Assembly: GCA_012103575.1 (NCBI GenBank)
Contig: WLWN01000001.1
Coordinates: 139,792 to 203,791 of the forward strand
DNA length: 64,000 bases
Source of the DNA: Kiritimatiellia bacterium
GTDB taxonomy: Bacteria > Verrucomicrobiota > Kiritimatiellia > WLWN01
Reading direction: 5' to 3'
In this document: positions 18,858 to 28,945 of the stretch, one piece after another
How positions within the stretch are numbered: the stretch's first letter is position 1
Layout: each line of letters opens with the position of its first letter
Made by a program: the position numbers and the translations under genes
Notes under the pieces: generated by a model
What the model was told of the DNA's origin: nothing
Database searches by the model: none
The model's input: only the letters and a program-made list of their open reading frames with translations

Positions 18858-19649
18858 ATGGAAACATCGGTCATAGCTTTTGCGAATCAAAAAGGAGGGG
18901 TGGGTAAAACCACCACGACGGTTAACCTATCAGCGTGTCTGGCAGAGAAAGATAAACGTGTGCTCCTTATTGACCTGGATCCACAGGCGAATGCAACAAG
19001 TGGGTTAGGCATTGAAAAAACGCCCGGGAAAAGTATCTATAATGTTCTATTAGGTGAAGGATCTCTAAGAGAACACATCCATCCAACAAACATTGACGGA
19101 TTAGACATAATCCCCGCCGAAGTGAATCTTGCAGGAGCCGAAATTGATGTGGCCCGTTCAGACAATTATCTAAACCGATTTAAAATAGCGCTAGCCGATA
19201 TTCTCTCAGCTCAAGACTACGACTTTATTACAGTCGACTGCCCCCCCTCTCTAGGTATTCTTACCATGAATGCCTTAACAGCGGCTAAGAGCCTTATAAT
19301 CCCTATGCAATGTGAATATTATGCACTCGAAGGGCTGACCGTCATGACAGGCCTTGTTCAAAAGTTGCGCGATAATGGCGCCAATCCTGATCTTATAATC
19401 GAGGGAATTGTTATGACGATGTATGATATTCGCACGAACCTTGCCCAACAAGTTGTCCAAGAGGTATCCGCTCATTTTGGAAACAAACTATACGAAACAC
19501 TCATCCCCCGAAGCGTACGTCTTAGCGAAGCACCGAGCTTTGGACTACCCATTACACACTATGACAACAACAGCACAGGCGCAGCTGCCTATCGTCAACT
19601 TACGAAAGAAGTATTGCAAAAATTAGCCCTGACACCTGTCACCAGCTAA
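18858..19649 (+). CDS. parA: ParA/Soj-type chromosome-partition ATPase
   Basis: 263 aa. Deviant Walker A with signature Lys at the start, NQKGGVGKTTTTVNLS; LLIDLDPQANATSGLG; FITVDCPPSLG. Typical chromosomal Soj length. No parB or rsmG/mnmG neighbours are present in the window; the next gene, 3 bp away, is a membrane glycosyltransferase. Confidence 0.92.
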   Translation: METSVIAFANQKGGVGKTTTTVNLSACLAEKDKRVLLIDLDPQANATSGLGIEKTPGKSIYNVLLGEGSLREHIHPTNIDGLDIIPAEVNLAGAEIDVARSDNYLNRFKIALADILSAQDYDFITVDCPPSLGILTMNALTAAKSLIIPMQCEYYALEGLTVMTGLVQKLRDNGANPDLIIEGIVMTMYDIRTNLAQQVVQEVSAHFGNKLYETLIPRSVRLSEAPSFGLPITHYDNNSTGAAAYRQLTKEVLQKLALTPVTS

Positions 19650-19652
19650 AAA

Positions 19653-21275
19653 ATGAAGAACGCGTGGCTCATTTTTCTCGGCTTATTAACCCTTGGAGTT
19701 GGACTGCTCTTAAACGGTGCCAACTTATATTTTGGGGATCTAAATCAGGACGAAGGCTGGTATCTATATGCAGGGAAACAGGTTTCTAACGGGAAAATCC
19801 CTTATCGCGATTTTGCATTCACGCAGGCGCCGGTCATGCCGTTTGTTTACTCTTTGATCCATCCCCTTGTTAAGCGTGAAGGCATTGCCGGAGGAAGATT
19901 GTTTACCACAGCGTTGGGTCTGATCGCAGGCATTCTGTCTGCCTGGTTAGCCGCACGCGTTGCGCCTGTAGGATGGGGAAAGCATGCGGCTCTGATCGCT
20001 TTCACATTGATAACCTGTAATGTATATCAAAGTTACTTTATGACAGTAGTCAAAACCTATGCCCTTTGTTCTCTTTTTCTAGTCAGCGGTTTGTTAGCAG
20101 CCAGCTTTACCAAAAATCGCTACGGATGGGTTGCCGCTGCTGGAGCCGCTGCCTTGTTGGCTTTAGCCGCCGGTACTCGGATTTCAACAGGAATCGCTCT
20201 TCCTGTAATAGGTCTCTATTTTCTCTCTCAACGCAAGCATCTGGGAGACCCTATCTGGATCAGCTTTGGAGTCGGAGGCATGTTGAGTCTATTTCTGATT
20301 TTTTTCCCTTTAGCATGGATGGCATTTGACGGTCTTTGGTTTGGTCTATTTGAGTATCATTCGCTAAGAATGTCAGGTAATTGGTTGTCACAGGGGGTTT
20401 ATAAGGCAGGCTTTATTTCCAGATTTGTGCAAGCCTATTTCGTGTTTGTCTGTTTTGGGGCCGCATTAATAATGCTCTATATCCTAAAGCCAATTGCTTC
20501 GGGTATTACACCTCTGAAAACCCTAACACCAAACGGGTTTTCGAAAAGTCTCTTGGGAGTGGGCATCGCCGTATCTTTTGTTCATTTTTGTGCCCCGTTT
20601 CCCTATGATGATTATCAAACCATCATCTACCCGGTTTTATCTATCGTATTAGCATTGGGACTTGTTCAATGGATCGTTACAAGAGAGCAAAATAAAACAG
20701 GCACGGAAATCAGTATGCCCAATATTATTCATTCAAAAATGTGGATGATGTGGTTACTAACATTGCTCTTCTTCACGTCGGTATTCGCTTCGTTTTCTTC
20801 CCCGATCAATCAACAGTGGATGGTCTTAGGGCAAGACAGAATTTGGTGGCGGTTAAAAAATAAGACAGACATTAATAAGCTTCGTGAAGTAAGCGACTCG
20901 CTGTCACAGAAAAGTTTTCCCAACGACCTGTTATTGACCCAAGACACTTATCTTGCCGTTGAAGCAGACAAATCAGTACCCCACGGAATGGAAATGGGAC
21001 CCTTCTGCTACTTCCCCGAATGGAGTCGAGAAAGGGCAGAAAAACTCAACGTACTGAACAAAGAAATGTTACTAGAACTTTTTCAGACAACCCAAGCGCG
21101 TTATGCCGCATTCAGCGAATACGGACTAGCCATTCAATCCCCAGAAATAAGAGAAATCACTCAAAGCGAACAAGCTGAACTTAAACACGTCTTACATCAA
21201 TACTTTGAGCTGGAAGATGAACAGGCCCATTTCGGACAAGCGCATACAACCTTAAAGATTTTCAAGAAAAAATGA
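19653..21275 (+). CDS. Membrane glycosyltransferase, GT39/PMT-like
   Basis: 540 aa with about ten membrane segments. The first periplasmic loop has DLNQDEGWYLYAGKQVSNG then PYRDFAFTQAP, the D-E motif of polyprenyl-phosphate-dependent GT-C mannosyl-/arabinosyl-transferases. The C-terminal ~150 residues are soluble. Probably transfers a sugar from a polyprenyl phosphate at the outer face of the inner membrane; substrate unknown. A DPM1-like donor synthase is encoded nearby (21973). Confidence 0.7.
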   Translation: MKNAWLIFLGLLTLGVGLLLNGANLYFGDLNQDEGWYLYAGKQVSNGKIPYRDFAFTQAPVMPFVYSLIHPLVKREGIAGGRLFTTALGLIAGILSAWLAARVAPVGWGKHAALIAFTLITCNVYQSYFMTVVKTYALCSLFLVSGLLAASFTKNRYGWVAAAGAAALLALAAGTRISTGIALPVIGLYFLSQRKHLGDPIWISFGVGGMLSLFLIFFPLAWMAFDGLWFGLFEYHSLRMSGNWLSQGVYKAGFISRFVQAYFVFVCFGAALIMLYILKPIASGITPLKTLTPNGFSKSLLGVGIAVSFVHFCAPFPYDDYQTIIYPVLSIVLALGLVQWIVTREQNKTGTEISMPNIIHSKMWMMWLLTLLFFTSVFASFSSPINQQWMVLGQDRIWWRLKNKTDINKLREVSDSLSQKSFPNDLLLTQDTYLAVEADKSVPHGMEMGPFCYFPEWSRERAEKLNVLNKEMLLELFQTTQARYAAFSEYGLAIQSPEIREITQSEQAELKHVLHQYFELEDEQAHFGQAHTTLKIFKKK

Positions 21276-21326
21276 AGCGTGTCACGACTTGTTCAACAAC
21301 TCTGACGGGGCAAGCAAACCATCTCA

Positions 21327-21911
21327 CTAGACACTTCCGGTCTTAATGCTCTCCGCTGTTTTTTTACGCATCCGTTTCAGACGGCCCGACAAAGAAACCC
21401 GCTTAACTTGAGACATGCGTTCAATAAAAAGAATCCCATTGAGATGATCGACCTCGTGCTGTATCGCACGAGCTAGCAAACCACATGCTTGAAACTGACG
21501 CACTTGCCCTTTTAGGTCAACATAACGAATCTTAATTTCTGAAGGGCGTACAACAGACCCCATAATCTCAGGGAAACTTAAGCATCCCTCCTCCCTAGAA
21601 TCGGTCTGTTTGGAAAGGTGGAACAGCTCAGGATCTATCAGAACAAGCGGCATTTCGATCTCAGGATTTTGGCGCTCGCTCGCTTCGTTTATATCTGCTT
21701 CTACCGGAATATCGATGACACAAATGGAAAGCGTTTTACCAATTTGCTGTGCAGCCAAACCAATACCTTTCGCATCATACATCGTCTCCAGCATATCTTG
21801 GGCTAACGTCCTTATCTCAGGATTGATACCTTCTATCAGAAGAGCCCTTTTTTTCAAAACGGGGTCCCCGTAAATCCGTATACAATATTTTATGATCCGA
21901 CTCCTCTCCAT
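21327..21911 (-). CDS. def: Peptide deformylase
   Basis: 194 aa. Removes N-formyl groups from nascent proteins. All three motifs are seen: GIGLAAQQIG, EEGCLSFP, QHEVDHLNG (metal-binding Cys and two His). The ATG at 21911 overlaps the open frame upstream of the divergent GT2 gene, whose true start is at 21973. An insertion of ~12 residues (EADINEASERQNPEIE) sits before the EEGCLSFP motif. Confidence 0.95.
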   Translation of the reverse strand: MERSRIIKYCIRIYGDPVLKKRALLIEGINPEIRTLAQDMLETMYDAKGIGLAAQQIGKTLSICVIDIPVEADINEASERQNPEIEMPLVLIDPELFHLSKQTDSREEGCLSFPEIMGSVVRPSEIKIRYVDLKGQVRQFQACGLLARAIQHEVDHLNGILFIERMSQVKRVSLSGRLKRMRKKTAESIKTGSV

Positions 21912-21972
21912 TTTCGAAAGACCAAGTAGACGGAACTTGCTCTTTTCACATGTATCACCTAAAATTCATCGA

Positions 21973-22725
21973 ATGAATAATATATTAATTATCATTCCAA
22001 CGTATAACGAAAAAGAGAACGTACAACGTTTAGCAAAGAGTATTTTCGATATTTGTCCTCAGGTGTCGATATTATTTGTCGATGATAATTCACCGGATGG
22101 AACCGGAAAAATCCTTGATACGCTTTGTTCGGAGCACCCAAACGTACATACCCTACATCGCATAGAAAAGCAGGGTTTAGGACGTGCATATATTGCAGGA
22201 TTCAAATGGGCCCTTGAACGTGATTTCAGATTCATTTTTGAAATGGACGCCGATTTCTCGCATCCTCCCCGCATGATTCCTGATTTGCTCGCTGCGGTTC
22301 AAGAAGCAGATTTAGTCTTAGGCTCACGTTATATAAACGGCATACGGGTCGTCAACTGGCCGTTGATGCGCCTGATTCTAAGCACGGGAGCGGCTGCCTA
22401 TGTCCGCATCATTACCGGAATGCCCTATACAGACCCTACAGGAGGCTTTAAATGTTATCGACGCACCGTACTTGAAAGCATAGACTTAGACCAGACCAAA
22501 TCGAATGGGTATTCCTTTCAGATCGAAATGACCCATCATGCATGGATGTCAGGATTTCATATTGTAGATGTCCCGATCATCTTTGAAGAACGGAGGTCCG
22601 GTACTTCAAAAATGAATTCGGCTATTGTACGTGAAGCCTTTTGGATGGTATGGAAACTTCTTTTTCGGTCAAAATTCCGAAGAAGACCTCAGCAGCATCT
22701 TAGCACAACGACAGTAAATGATTGA
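21973..22725 (+). CDS. Polyprenol-phosphate mannosyltransferase-like GT2 (DPM1-like)
   Basis: 250 aa from the ATG at 21973 (MNNILIIIPTYNEKENVQRL). GT2 motifs VDDNSPDGTG and EMDADFSHPP, then GFKCYRR and FEERRSGTSKM, as in DPM1-like synthases without the C-terminal membrane pair. Makes a polyprenyl-phosphate-linked sugar that GT-C enzymes such as the 19653 and 22920 products could use. Confidence 0.85.
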   Translation: MNNILIIIPTYNEKENVQRLAKSIFDICPQVSILFVDDNSPDGTGKILDTLCSEHPNVHTLHRIEKQGLGRAYIAGFKWALERDFRFIFEMDADFSHPPRMIPDLLAAVQEADLVLGSRYINGIRVVNWPLMRLILSTGAAAYVRIITGMPYTDPTGGFKCYRRTVLESIDLDQTKSNGYSFQIEMTHHAWMSGFHIVDVPIIFEERRSGTSKMNSAIVREAFWMVWKLLFRSKFRRRPQQHLSTTTVND

Positions 22726-22919
22726 CCTTGATAGCCGGAAAAACATACGATTGTTCCTCCTTTTTCATCAAAAATGAACCATTAGGCACAAACCAATATC
22801 CAAAATAATAAAAAATCGATACACGCAAACAAAAACAGAATAAAGATCCTTTACCCGTTAAAGAAAAATTTTTCGGGACCATTGACTGGTCTGCATTCTG
22901 GACGTCTTTTCTTATTACG

Positions 22920-25900
22920 TTGGCTGTCTATGGATTTACGTTAGCCCCCACGGTTACACTAGAAGATTCCGGAGAACTGGCCGTCGCCTCAGATTATTTA
23001 GGGGTACCTCACCCTCCAGGTTACCCTATTTGGTCACTCCTATCCTGGTTTTTTCAATGGGTATTTCACTGGGTTACCTACTATGGAAACCCTAACCCTG
23101 CCTGGTCTGTTGGACTTATGTCAGCTTTCTTTGGCGCATTAGCCTGCGGGGTTCTTTCCCTCCTTATCAGCCGTTCTGGAGCCGATATGCTTCGCAGCAT
23201 GGAACGAGCCAAAGAAGTATTAGACACCTCTGCAGAAAACTGGATTTGCTGGATATCCGGTGTAACGGGCGGTCTTATGTTAGCGTTTAGCCCAGGCCTA
23301 TGGTCTCAATCGGTCATTGTTGAAGTCTATAGCCTAAACGTCTTCTTCCTCGTCATTATTCTCCTTCTCACCTATCGATGGATGAGTAGTCCAAAGGACT
23401 ATCATATCCTTTTATGCATGGCCTTTTTATTTGGTCTTGGACTCACCAACCACCAGACCTTAATGTTTGTAGGCCTTGCGCTGGCCACCGCTATTTTTTT
23501 AAAAGACATCGTCTTGTTTAGAGATTTCTTATTCGTTGGGGTTCCTCTCGTTCTGCTTATTGGATTAAATATTATAGCAAAAAAAGCAGGACATCCCGAA
23601 TATCTTTGGAATCAAGGACCCACCTCAACGGCCTTTTGGGTCTATACTATATTAGCGATTGGAATACCGATTTTTGCCTATTTTTTCTTGCCCAACGGAA
23701 AAATTGTAGGCCCCACATTTTTGCTTGCTGAATTAGGGTTCTCCTTCTATCTCTACTTAACCTTTTCTTCGGAAGGTAATCCTCCCATCAATTGGGCTTA
23801 TCCCAGAACCTGGGAAGGACTCATGCATTCCATTACCCGCGGGCAATACGAAAAGGTAACCCTCTCAAATATACTCGCTGATCCCAAAAAATTTATGGCC
23901 CAAGTAGGCACCTATTTTACGGATATGCGAACCCAATTTTCCATCCCGATTGTGATTGTAGGAGCCATCCCCTTCAGCGCCTGGACATTTCAATACAAGC
24001 GAAAACAGAGAAGTATTTTTTATGTCGCGTGCTTATTAGCGTTCTTGAGCATATCCCTATCTTTCTTCTCTGATAGTTTTAAAAACTTTGCACTATGCCT
24101 CTTAATCCTAGCGACCATCGGTACTGTAATTATGATAACCCAATACGTTATCACAGAACTAAAAAGAGGCAGACTTGCAGCCAAATTAATGATTACTTTA
24201 CTTATTGTTGTATCTCTTGTTCTTGCGTTCGTAGATATTGCCTATCTCCTTAAGCCCCTTTTTCATCCTGAAACATCTTTCAAAAGCCGCCTATTCTACC
24301 TCATAGCCGTTCTGGCCCCTCTACTTCTTAGTGGGCTCGGATATTGGCTCGTCAAAGGACCACTGGCTCTGAAGCATGAACTCAATGAACAGACCCAAAA
24401 GTGGATCCTGGTCACATTGATCGCATTTTTAACATTAAGTATTTTACTCATGATCTTCCTCAACCCGAAGCTAGATATACAAACATTATTCATACAACGC
24501 GTTCAACTTCTCCAAGCGCATGCGGTGTATGCTATTTGGATTGGGCTGGGGTTACTTTTCACCTTATGTCGTACAGAAACCCTATTAGGAGGACGTGGCC
24601 TTGTAAAAATGCTGGGCATTATTACGGTCGGTCTGCTGCCCCTTTATTCTCTTTATCAAAATTATTATAACGAAGAAAGGATAAAGATTATTGGAGGAGC
24701 CGAACAAAACGGCCATGATTTTGGGTGGCAATTCGGAAACTGGCAATTGCGAGGCGCTAACGCCATTCGAGAGGAGTTAGACCCCAACGAAACGCCTCTG
24801 CCCAATCCAGATTTTCCACCCGAGATGACGACCAACGCCATTTTCTATGGGGGAACAGACCCAGGACGTTTTGTACCAACCTATATGATCTACTCTGCGA
24901 AAGTTCGTCCTGATGTTTATCTCATCACCCAAAATGCCCTGGCCGATAACACCTATATGAACGTCATGCGAGACTTGTATGGCGATCAGATATGGATCCC
25001 GTCTCAACAAGACAGCAATTTTGCCTTCCGAAAATATGTAAAAGACGTGAGAGAAGGTCGTGTTTCAGCGGGTGCCGCCGTAAACATCAAAGATGGGAAA
25101 GTAAGTGTACAGGGCGTACAGGGCGTTATGATGATCAATGGGATATTAGCCAAAATGATCTTCGATGCCAACATTCACAAGCATGATTTTTACGTAGAAG
25201 AAAGCTACGTCATCCCTTGGATGTATCCCTACTTAGAACCCCACGGCTTAATCATGAAAATTAACAGAAAGCCTATCCAAATAACACCCGAAATGACAAA
25301 GAATGACCACGACTTCTGGGAGTGGTACACCAAGCGCCTTTTAGGCAACAAAAAATTTCTTCGGGACATCGTTGCCCGAAAAACGTTCTCAAAGCTTCGA
25401 AGTGCCGTTGCCGGAATTTATGCCTACCGTCGCATGTACAGTGAAGCCGAGTACGCATTTCTTCAAGCCATTGAACTCTATCCCCTGAGCCCTGAAGCCA
25501 ACTTCCGTTTAGCGGACATTTATATGCAACAACGCAAATATACTGAAGCGCGACAAATCGTAGAAGCTTTACTTGCAGGGGATCCGTGCAATGACAAAGT
25601 GAAAGGACTGTTGAACCGAATCAAAAACCTCGATCGCCTTAATAGTCGACGGGTTGAATTAGAAACAAAATTTTCAACCGGTTCCTCCGATGTTAACGGT
25701 GCTCTAGAATTAGCAGACACCTATCTCAGCCTCCAGATGCGCAATCAGTTCCAGCAAATAACCTTACAAATGCTTAATCAGACCAACCTACCCAAAGAAG
25801 TCTACTATCGCATTAGTCAACTATACGCTAAAGCAAATCGAATGGATTTACTTGAAACCGCGCTAAAAAAATACCTTCAACAAGACCCAAACAATGTCCG

Positions 25901-26120
25901 CGCATGGATAGATTTAGCCGCGGTACACACCACCCGAAAACAAACCAATCAAGCGATTCAAACATTAACACAAGCTATTAAACGCGGCGGGGCACCCATT
26001 AGAGATATTGTAAGAAAAGATAAACGGTTTAACACCATCCGTCAAACACCTGCATTCCGAAAACTGATCCCTCCTACTCCAGCAACTCCCAATATACCTA
26101 TCTCCATCCCAGGATTATAA
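22920..26120 (+). CDS. DUF2723 GT-C-like membrane protein with C-terminal TPRs
   Basis: 1066 aa from a TTG at 22920. The frame is open up to 22812 with plausible sequence (…VKEKFFGTIDWSAFW…) but no ATG, so the start is unsettled and an N-terminal frameshift is possible. Conserved DUF2723 opening TLAPTVTLEDSGELAVASDY and PHPPGYPIW. About 14 membrane segments, a periplasmic domain (~residues 590-830), then TPR-like helices (residues ~840-1040: AVAGIYAYRRMYSEAEYAFL, etc.). The family is thought to be protein O-mannosyltransferase-like; proposed for this cell only by homology. Confidence 0.8.
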   Translation: MAVYGFTLAPTVTLEDSGELAVASDYLGVPHPPGYPIWSLLSWFFQWVFHWVTYYGNPNPAWSVGLMSAFFGALACGVLSLLISRSGADMLRSMERAKEVLDTSAENWICWISGVTGGLMLAFSPGLWSQSVIVEVYSLNVFFLVIILLLTYRWMSSPKDYHILLCMAFLFGLGLTNHQTLMFVGLALATAIFLKDIVLFRDFLFVGVPLVLLIGLNIIAKKAGHPEYLWNQGPTSTAFWVYTILAIGIPIFAYFFLPNGKIVGPTFLLAELGFSFYLYLTFSSEGNPPINWAYPRTWEGLMHSITRGQYEKVTLSNILADPKKFMAQVGTYFTDMRTQFSIPIVIVGAIPFSAWTFQYKRKQRSIFYVACLLAFLSISLSFFSDSFKNFALCLLILATIGTVIMITQYVITELKRGRLAAKLMITLLIVVSLVLAFVDIAYLLKPLFHPETSFKSRLFYLIAVLAPLLLSGLGYWLVKGPLALKHELNEQTQKWILVTLIAFLTLSILLMIFLNPKLDIQTLFIQRVQLLQAHAVYAIWIGLGLLFTLCRTETLLGGRGLVKMLGIITVGLLPLYSLYQNYYNEERIKIIGGAEQNGHDFGWQFGNWQLRGANAIREELDPNETPLPNPDFPPEMTTNAIFYGGTDPGRFVPTYMIYSAKVRPDVYLITQNALADNTYMNVMRDLYGDQIWIPSQQDSNFAFRKYVKDVREGRVSAGAAVNIKDGKVSVQGVQGVMMINGILAKMIFDANIHKHDFYVEESYVIPWMYPYLEPHGLIMKINRKPIQITPEMTKNDHDFWEWYTKRLLGNKKFLRDIVARKTFSKLRSAVAGIYAYRRMYSEAEYAFLQAIELYPLSPEANFRLADIYMQQRKYTEARQIVEALLAGDPCNDKVKGLLNRIKNLDRLNSRRVELETKFSTGSSDVNGALELADTYLSLQMRNQFQQITLQMLNQTNLPKEVYYRISQLYAKANRMDLLETALKKYLQQDPNNVRAWIDLAAVHTTRKQTNQAIQTLTQAIKRGGAPIRDIVRKDKRFNTIRQTPAFRKLIPPTPATPNIPISIPGL

Positions 26121-26167
26121 ACCCGAGCAGATACGGGAATATAAGGTCTTGGATTTCCGATTCCGAC

Positions 26168-27064
26168 TTACCACGGGTAAACCATTTCGCAGGAGGAACG
26201 GGGCACCCATCCGACTTTTTTCCCCGTTTTAAGTTTTATCCAAGATTCAGAACGATCTTCCAGGCGAAGGATAGAGCCTTCAGGGATTTCAAAGTGTATC
26301 GTTGAATTCTTGATCGGTGCATACAAGGCTTGCTGGGAAGTTTTCAGCATTACAACTTCTGAATGCTTATAGTACGATGACCAATATCCCCTGGCCACTA
26401 AACTCAAAATCAATACGCCGATGCATCCTGCCAAAATACGAATGATGACGGGTCTCTGATTTCTAAAGAGTAGGCATCCTGCTATGCAAAGACTAGAGAA
26501 CCAATAGCAGAGGATAGCGATAATTCCCCATTCAGAGCGATTGCCCTTAAAAATAAGGGCGCTAAAAGTATTTTGGGGCGGCGCCAATCCACGCGATTGT
26601 TCTAAGGCAAAACGTAGATTGGCTATAATTTCTGGATCGCGCGGAGACAGATACCACGCACGTCGATAATGTAAAATGGCATGACCTAACTGTCCGTTCT
26701 TAAAATAGGTGTTAGCCAGATTGAAAAGGAGCTCTTTTGAGTAAAGCCCCTTACTCAATAAACTCGTGTATCCTTCTATAGCTCCTTGAAATCGATTTTC
26801 ATCATAAGCGCGGTTCGCTTCCGAAAAGATGGTTTGAAGCTTAGCCGGCGGGAGAGTCCCGATATCTTTTTCGGCAAACGAGGTAGAAAGAAAGGCTAGA
26901 ACGAAAAAGACCAAGGGGGTTCTTCTGTAAGGCAGGCACAAATTTTTGGTCAAAGGTCCAACGTCCAACGTCCAACGTCGAAACTCCCTCCAAGCTATTC
27001 TTCGACTTGCGACCTTCAGACTTTGAACCTGAGACCTCATCCGTTTTCCCTGTATGCTCATCAT
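26168..27064 (-). CDS. batE: BatE-like TPR and SH3 membrane protein
   Basis: 298 aa from the ATG at 27064, which overlaps the batD stop (ATGA). The first ~45 residues (IQGKRMRSQVQSLK…DVGPLT) are encoded by heptamer-like repeat sequence (26945-27050) and are probably not native; a TTG near residue 42 would give a proper signal peptide (LVFFVLAFLSTSFA). Then TPRs (residues ~75-150, FNLANTYFKNGQLGHAILHY), two membrane segments, and a C-terminal SH3-like domain ending GWVPRSSCEMVYPW. Last gene of the Bat operon, linked to envelope stress and aerotolerance. Confidence 0.8.
   Translation of the reverse strand: MMSIQGKRMRSQVQSLKVASRRIAWREFRRWTLDVGPLTKNLCLPYRRTPLVFFVLAFLSTSFAEKDIGTLPPAKLQTIFSEANRAYDENRFQGAIEGYTSLLSKGLYSKELLFNLANTYFKNGQLGHAILHYRRAWYLSPRDPEIIANLRFALEQSRGLAPPQNTFSALIFKGNRSEWGIIAILCYWFSSLCIAGCLLFRNQRPVIIRILAGCIGVLILSLVARGYWSSYYKHSEVVMLKTSQQALYAPIKNSTIHFEIPEGSILRLEDRSESWIKLKTGKKVGWVPRSSCEMVYPW
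26945..27050. repeat. Heptamer-like repeat at the batD/batE junction
   Basis: Contains three near-exact tandem copies of AACGTCC/AACGTCG and further variants (GACTTGC, GACCTTC, GACTTTG, AACCTGA, GACCTCA). It is translated as the N-terminal extension of batE. Confidence 0.6.
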
Positions 27065-28872
27065 ATCTTTATCTTATTACAAGTCTTGAGGATCATGATT
27101 AATTGATCCAGCTGTTCTTTAAACTCATTCTTTTCATTTTCTGAAAGCGCCTGTGCATACCTGTTTCCTCTTCCAAATCGGTATTGTTCACAAAGCTCAA
27201 ATGTATTCTTAAGTATTGCCACGGACTCTTGATCTAGCCCCCCCTGTTTCAAAACTGTTAATACAGTTTCAGACGGCACTTCCCCAGGCGCAAGGTTTAG
27301 ACGGTTCCCGAAATACAACCCGATCATTTCCCATACTGCTTCATGAAATGACGGACGATTTGCTTTGTTTAACGCTTCTTCTGCTTTTTGGAAAGCGAGA
27401 CGAGCGACTTTAGGCGCTTGTTGACGTCGTGCTTTGGCGGTGTCACGTGTTAGGTCTTCACGTCGACGCATGATAAAAAATAAACTCACCAATGCTAAAC
27501 CCGGAAGACATTGTATGGCCCAGAAACTCTTGCGCGAAACCCACGGTTTTTCATATTTGTAAAACCAGTGGACTGGTGCGGGTTTTAAATAGGCAATATC
27601 CATGCCGATAATTTTAGCCGTTCTTGGGGAGGTATCGGATATCCCTTGAACCACTCGAGTCAATCCGTTTTCCGCCGGGTTTACGGTTAAAGGATAAGGC
27701 CCAAATGTGATGTTTTTGTACGTTTCGTTTTTAGGATCGAAATACGAAAATTCAATAGGTGGAAATTCGCTCAGTTGATCGGTTTTAGGGATTACAACCT
27801 GCTCAAAAACTTTGCGTCCAGCAGAGCGATCCTTGTTAAGGTCTCGCGATACTAGTTTAGGTTCGTATACCTTAAATTGATCACCAAAGTTAATTTCAGG
27901 GGTGCTAATGGACTCTATATTTCCTTGACCCCTTACTTCCATGGAAAGGGTAATCGGATCTCCCACGCTTATCTCTGTGGGCTTGACTTCTGCTTTAAAC
28001 TGAAAGGTCCCAACAGCCCCATAAAAATGGGGCGGTCTATTCTTTTCCGGCAACGGCAGGACGTTAACCGTCAGTGGCTCCGTTTGGACTTCTACGGGTT
28101 GAGATTGGGTTCTTTGGAAAAAGTCATCAAAGAAACTTCGAGATCGACGCGATTTTGATTGAATAAGCATATTCAATCTAACAGAAGGTTTAAGCTCAAA
28201 GGTCCCTTCGGTTAAAGCGCGTACTTTTAAACGCAAATTTCTTACTTGATAGATCTGGCTGTTCACCAATTGACGAGACGCCCTGATTTCTTCAAATTGC
28301 TGCATGCTTAATCCGGATTCAGGAAGATTTAATAAAGAAGCGTCTCTGCCTAAATTGATGTCTCGATAATAAATAGCCAATTTAATATCAAAAATTTCTT
28401 GGTTATAAACGTTTGTGCGGTCCGTGCTTAGTCTGGCAAATAATCGCTCCGATTTATCTTGTCCCCCTGTACCCGCGGGATGGCCAGAATCAGCGACCTT
28501 TAATAAAATAGCGGGAAGCTGAATCTGTGTGCCTTGTACTGGATAATTGAAGGGGCCCACGGTAAAATTACCTGGCTTTAGAGAAATCAGATGATACTGA
28601 TAGGTCAGCGAACGATCTAGTTTCCCATTTACAAATGTCATGCTTTGCTGGGTGGAAGGTTGTGAAACACTAAACCCTTCGATGCGAGGAAGTCGAGGGG
28701 GGGCAGGTGAATTTGCTCCTCGTATGGTCAGAGACAAAGTCGCCCCTTCTCCGACACGGAGAACACGAGGCTGGATGTCAAAATCTACGGTAGCGGCTTG
28801 TGTTATAGTACAGAGCAAGAGGGCTGAAATGCCTATCCAAGCTCTTTTTAATCTAAGGATGTTATTGTTCAT
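27061..28872 (-). CDS. batD: BatD-like aerotolerance protein
   Basis: 603 aa from the ATG at 28872 (MNNNILRLKRAWIGISALLL…TITQA signal peptide). The frame also opens at a GTG at 28947 overlapping the batC stop, but those 25 codons are heptamer-repeat text. BatD/oxygen-tolerance beta-sandwich repeats (VDFDIQPRVLRVGEGATLSL, KPTEISVGDPITLSMEVRGQ), one membrane helix at ~450, then a cytoplasmic ~130-residue helical tail. Part of the MoxR-Bat complex with the VWA proteins upstream. Confidence 0.85.
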   Translation of the reverse strand: MNNNILRLKRAWIGISALLLCTITQAATVDFDIQPRVLRVGEGATLSLTIRGANSPAPPRLPRIEGFSVSQPSTQQSMTFVNGKLDRSLTYQYHLISLKPGNFTVGPFNYPVQGTQIQLPAILLKVADSGHPAGTGGQDKSERLFARLSTDRTNVYNQEIFDIKLAIYYRDINLGRDASLLNLPESGLSMQQFEEIRASRQLVNSQIYQVRNLRLKVRALTEGTFELKPSVRLNMLIQSKSRRSRSFFDDFFQRTQSQPVEVQTEPLTVNVLPLPEKNRPPHFYGAVGTFQFKAEVKPTEISVGDPITLSMEVRGQGNIESISTPEINFGDQFKVYEPKLVSRDLNKDRSAGRKVFEQVVIPKTDQLSEFPPIEFSYFDPKNETYKNITFGPYPLTVNPAENGLTRVVQGISDTSPRTAKIIGMDIAYLKPAPVHWFYKYEKPWVSRKSFWAIQCLPGLALVSLFFIMRRREDLTRDTAKARRQQAPKVARLAFQKAEEALNKANRPSFHEAVWEMIGLYFGNRLNLAPGEVPSETVLTVLKQGGLDQESVAILKNTFELCEQYRFGRGNRYAQALSENEKNEFKEQLDQLIMILKTCNKIKI

Positions 28873-28894
28873 CTTTTTTAAGAATCTTTCAGCC

Positions 28895-28945
28895 ATAGGA
28901 TAATTCGCCATCCCAAATCTTAAGTCCGTAATTCGCAATCGATTC
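28895..28945. repeat. Heptamer-like repeat at the batC/batD junction
   Basis: ATCCCAAATCTTAAGTCCGT then AATTCGCAATCGATTC, the same style of degenerate repeat as elsewhere in this operon, between the batC stop and the batD ATG at 28872. Confidence 0.4.
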
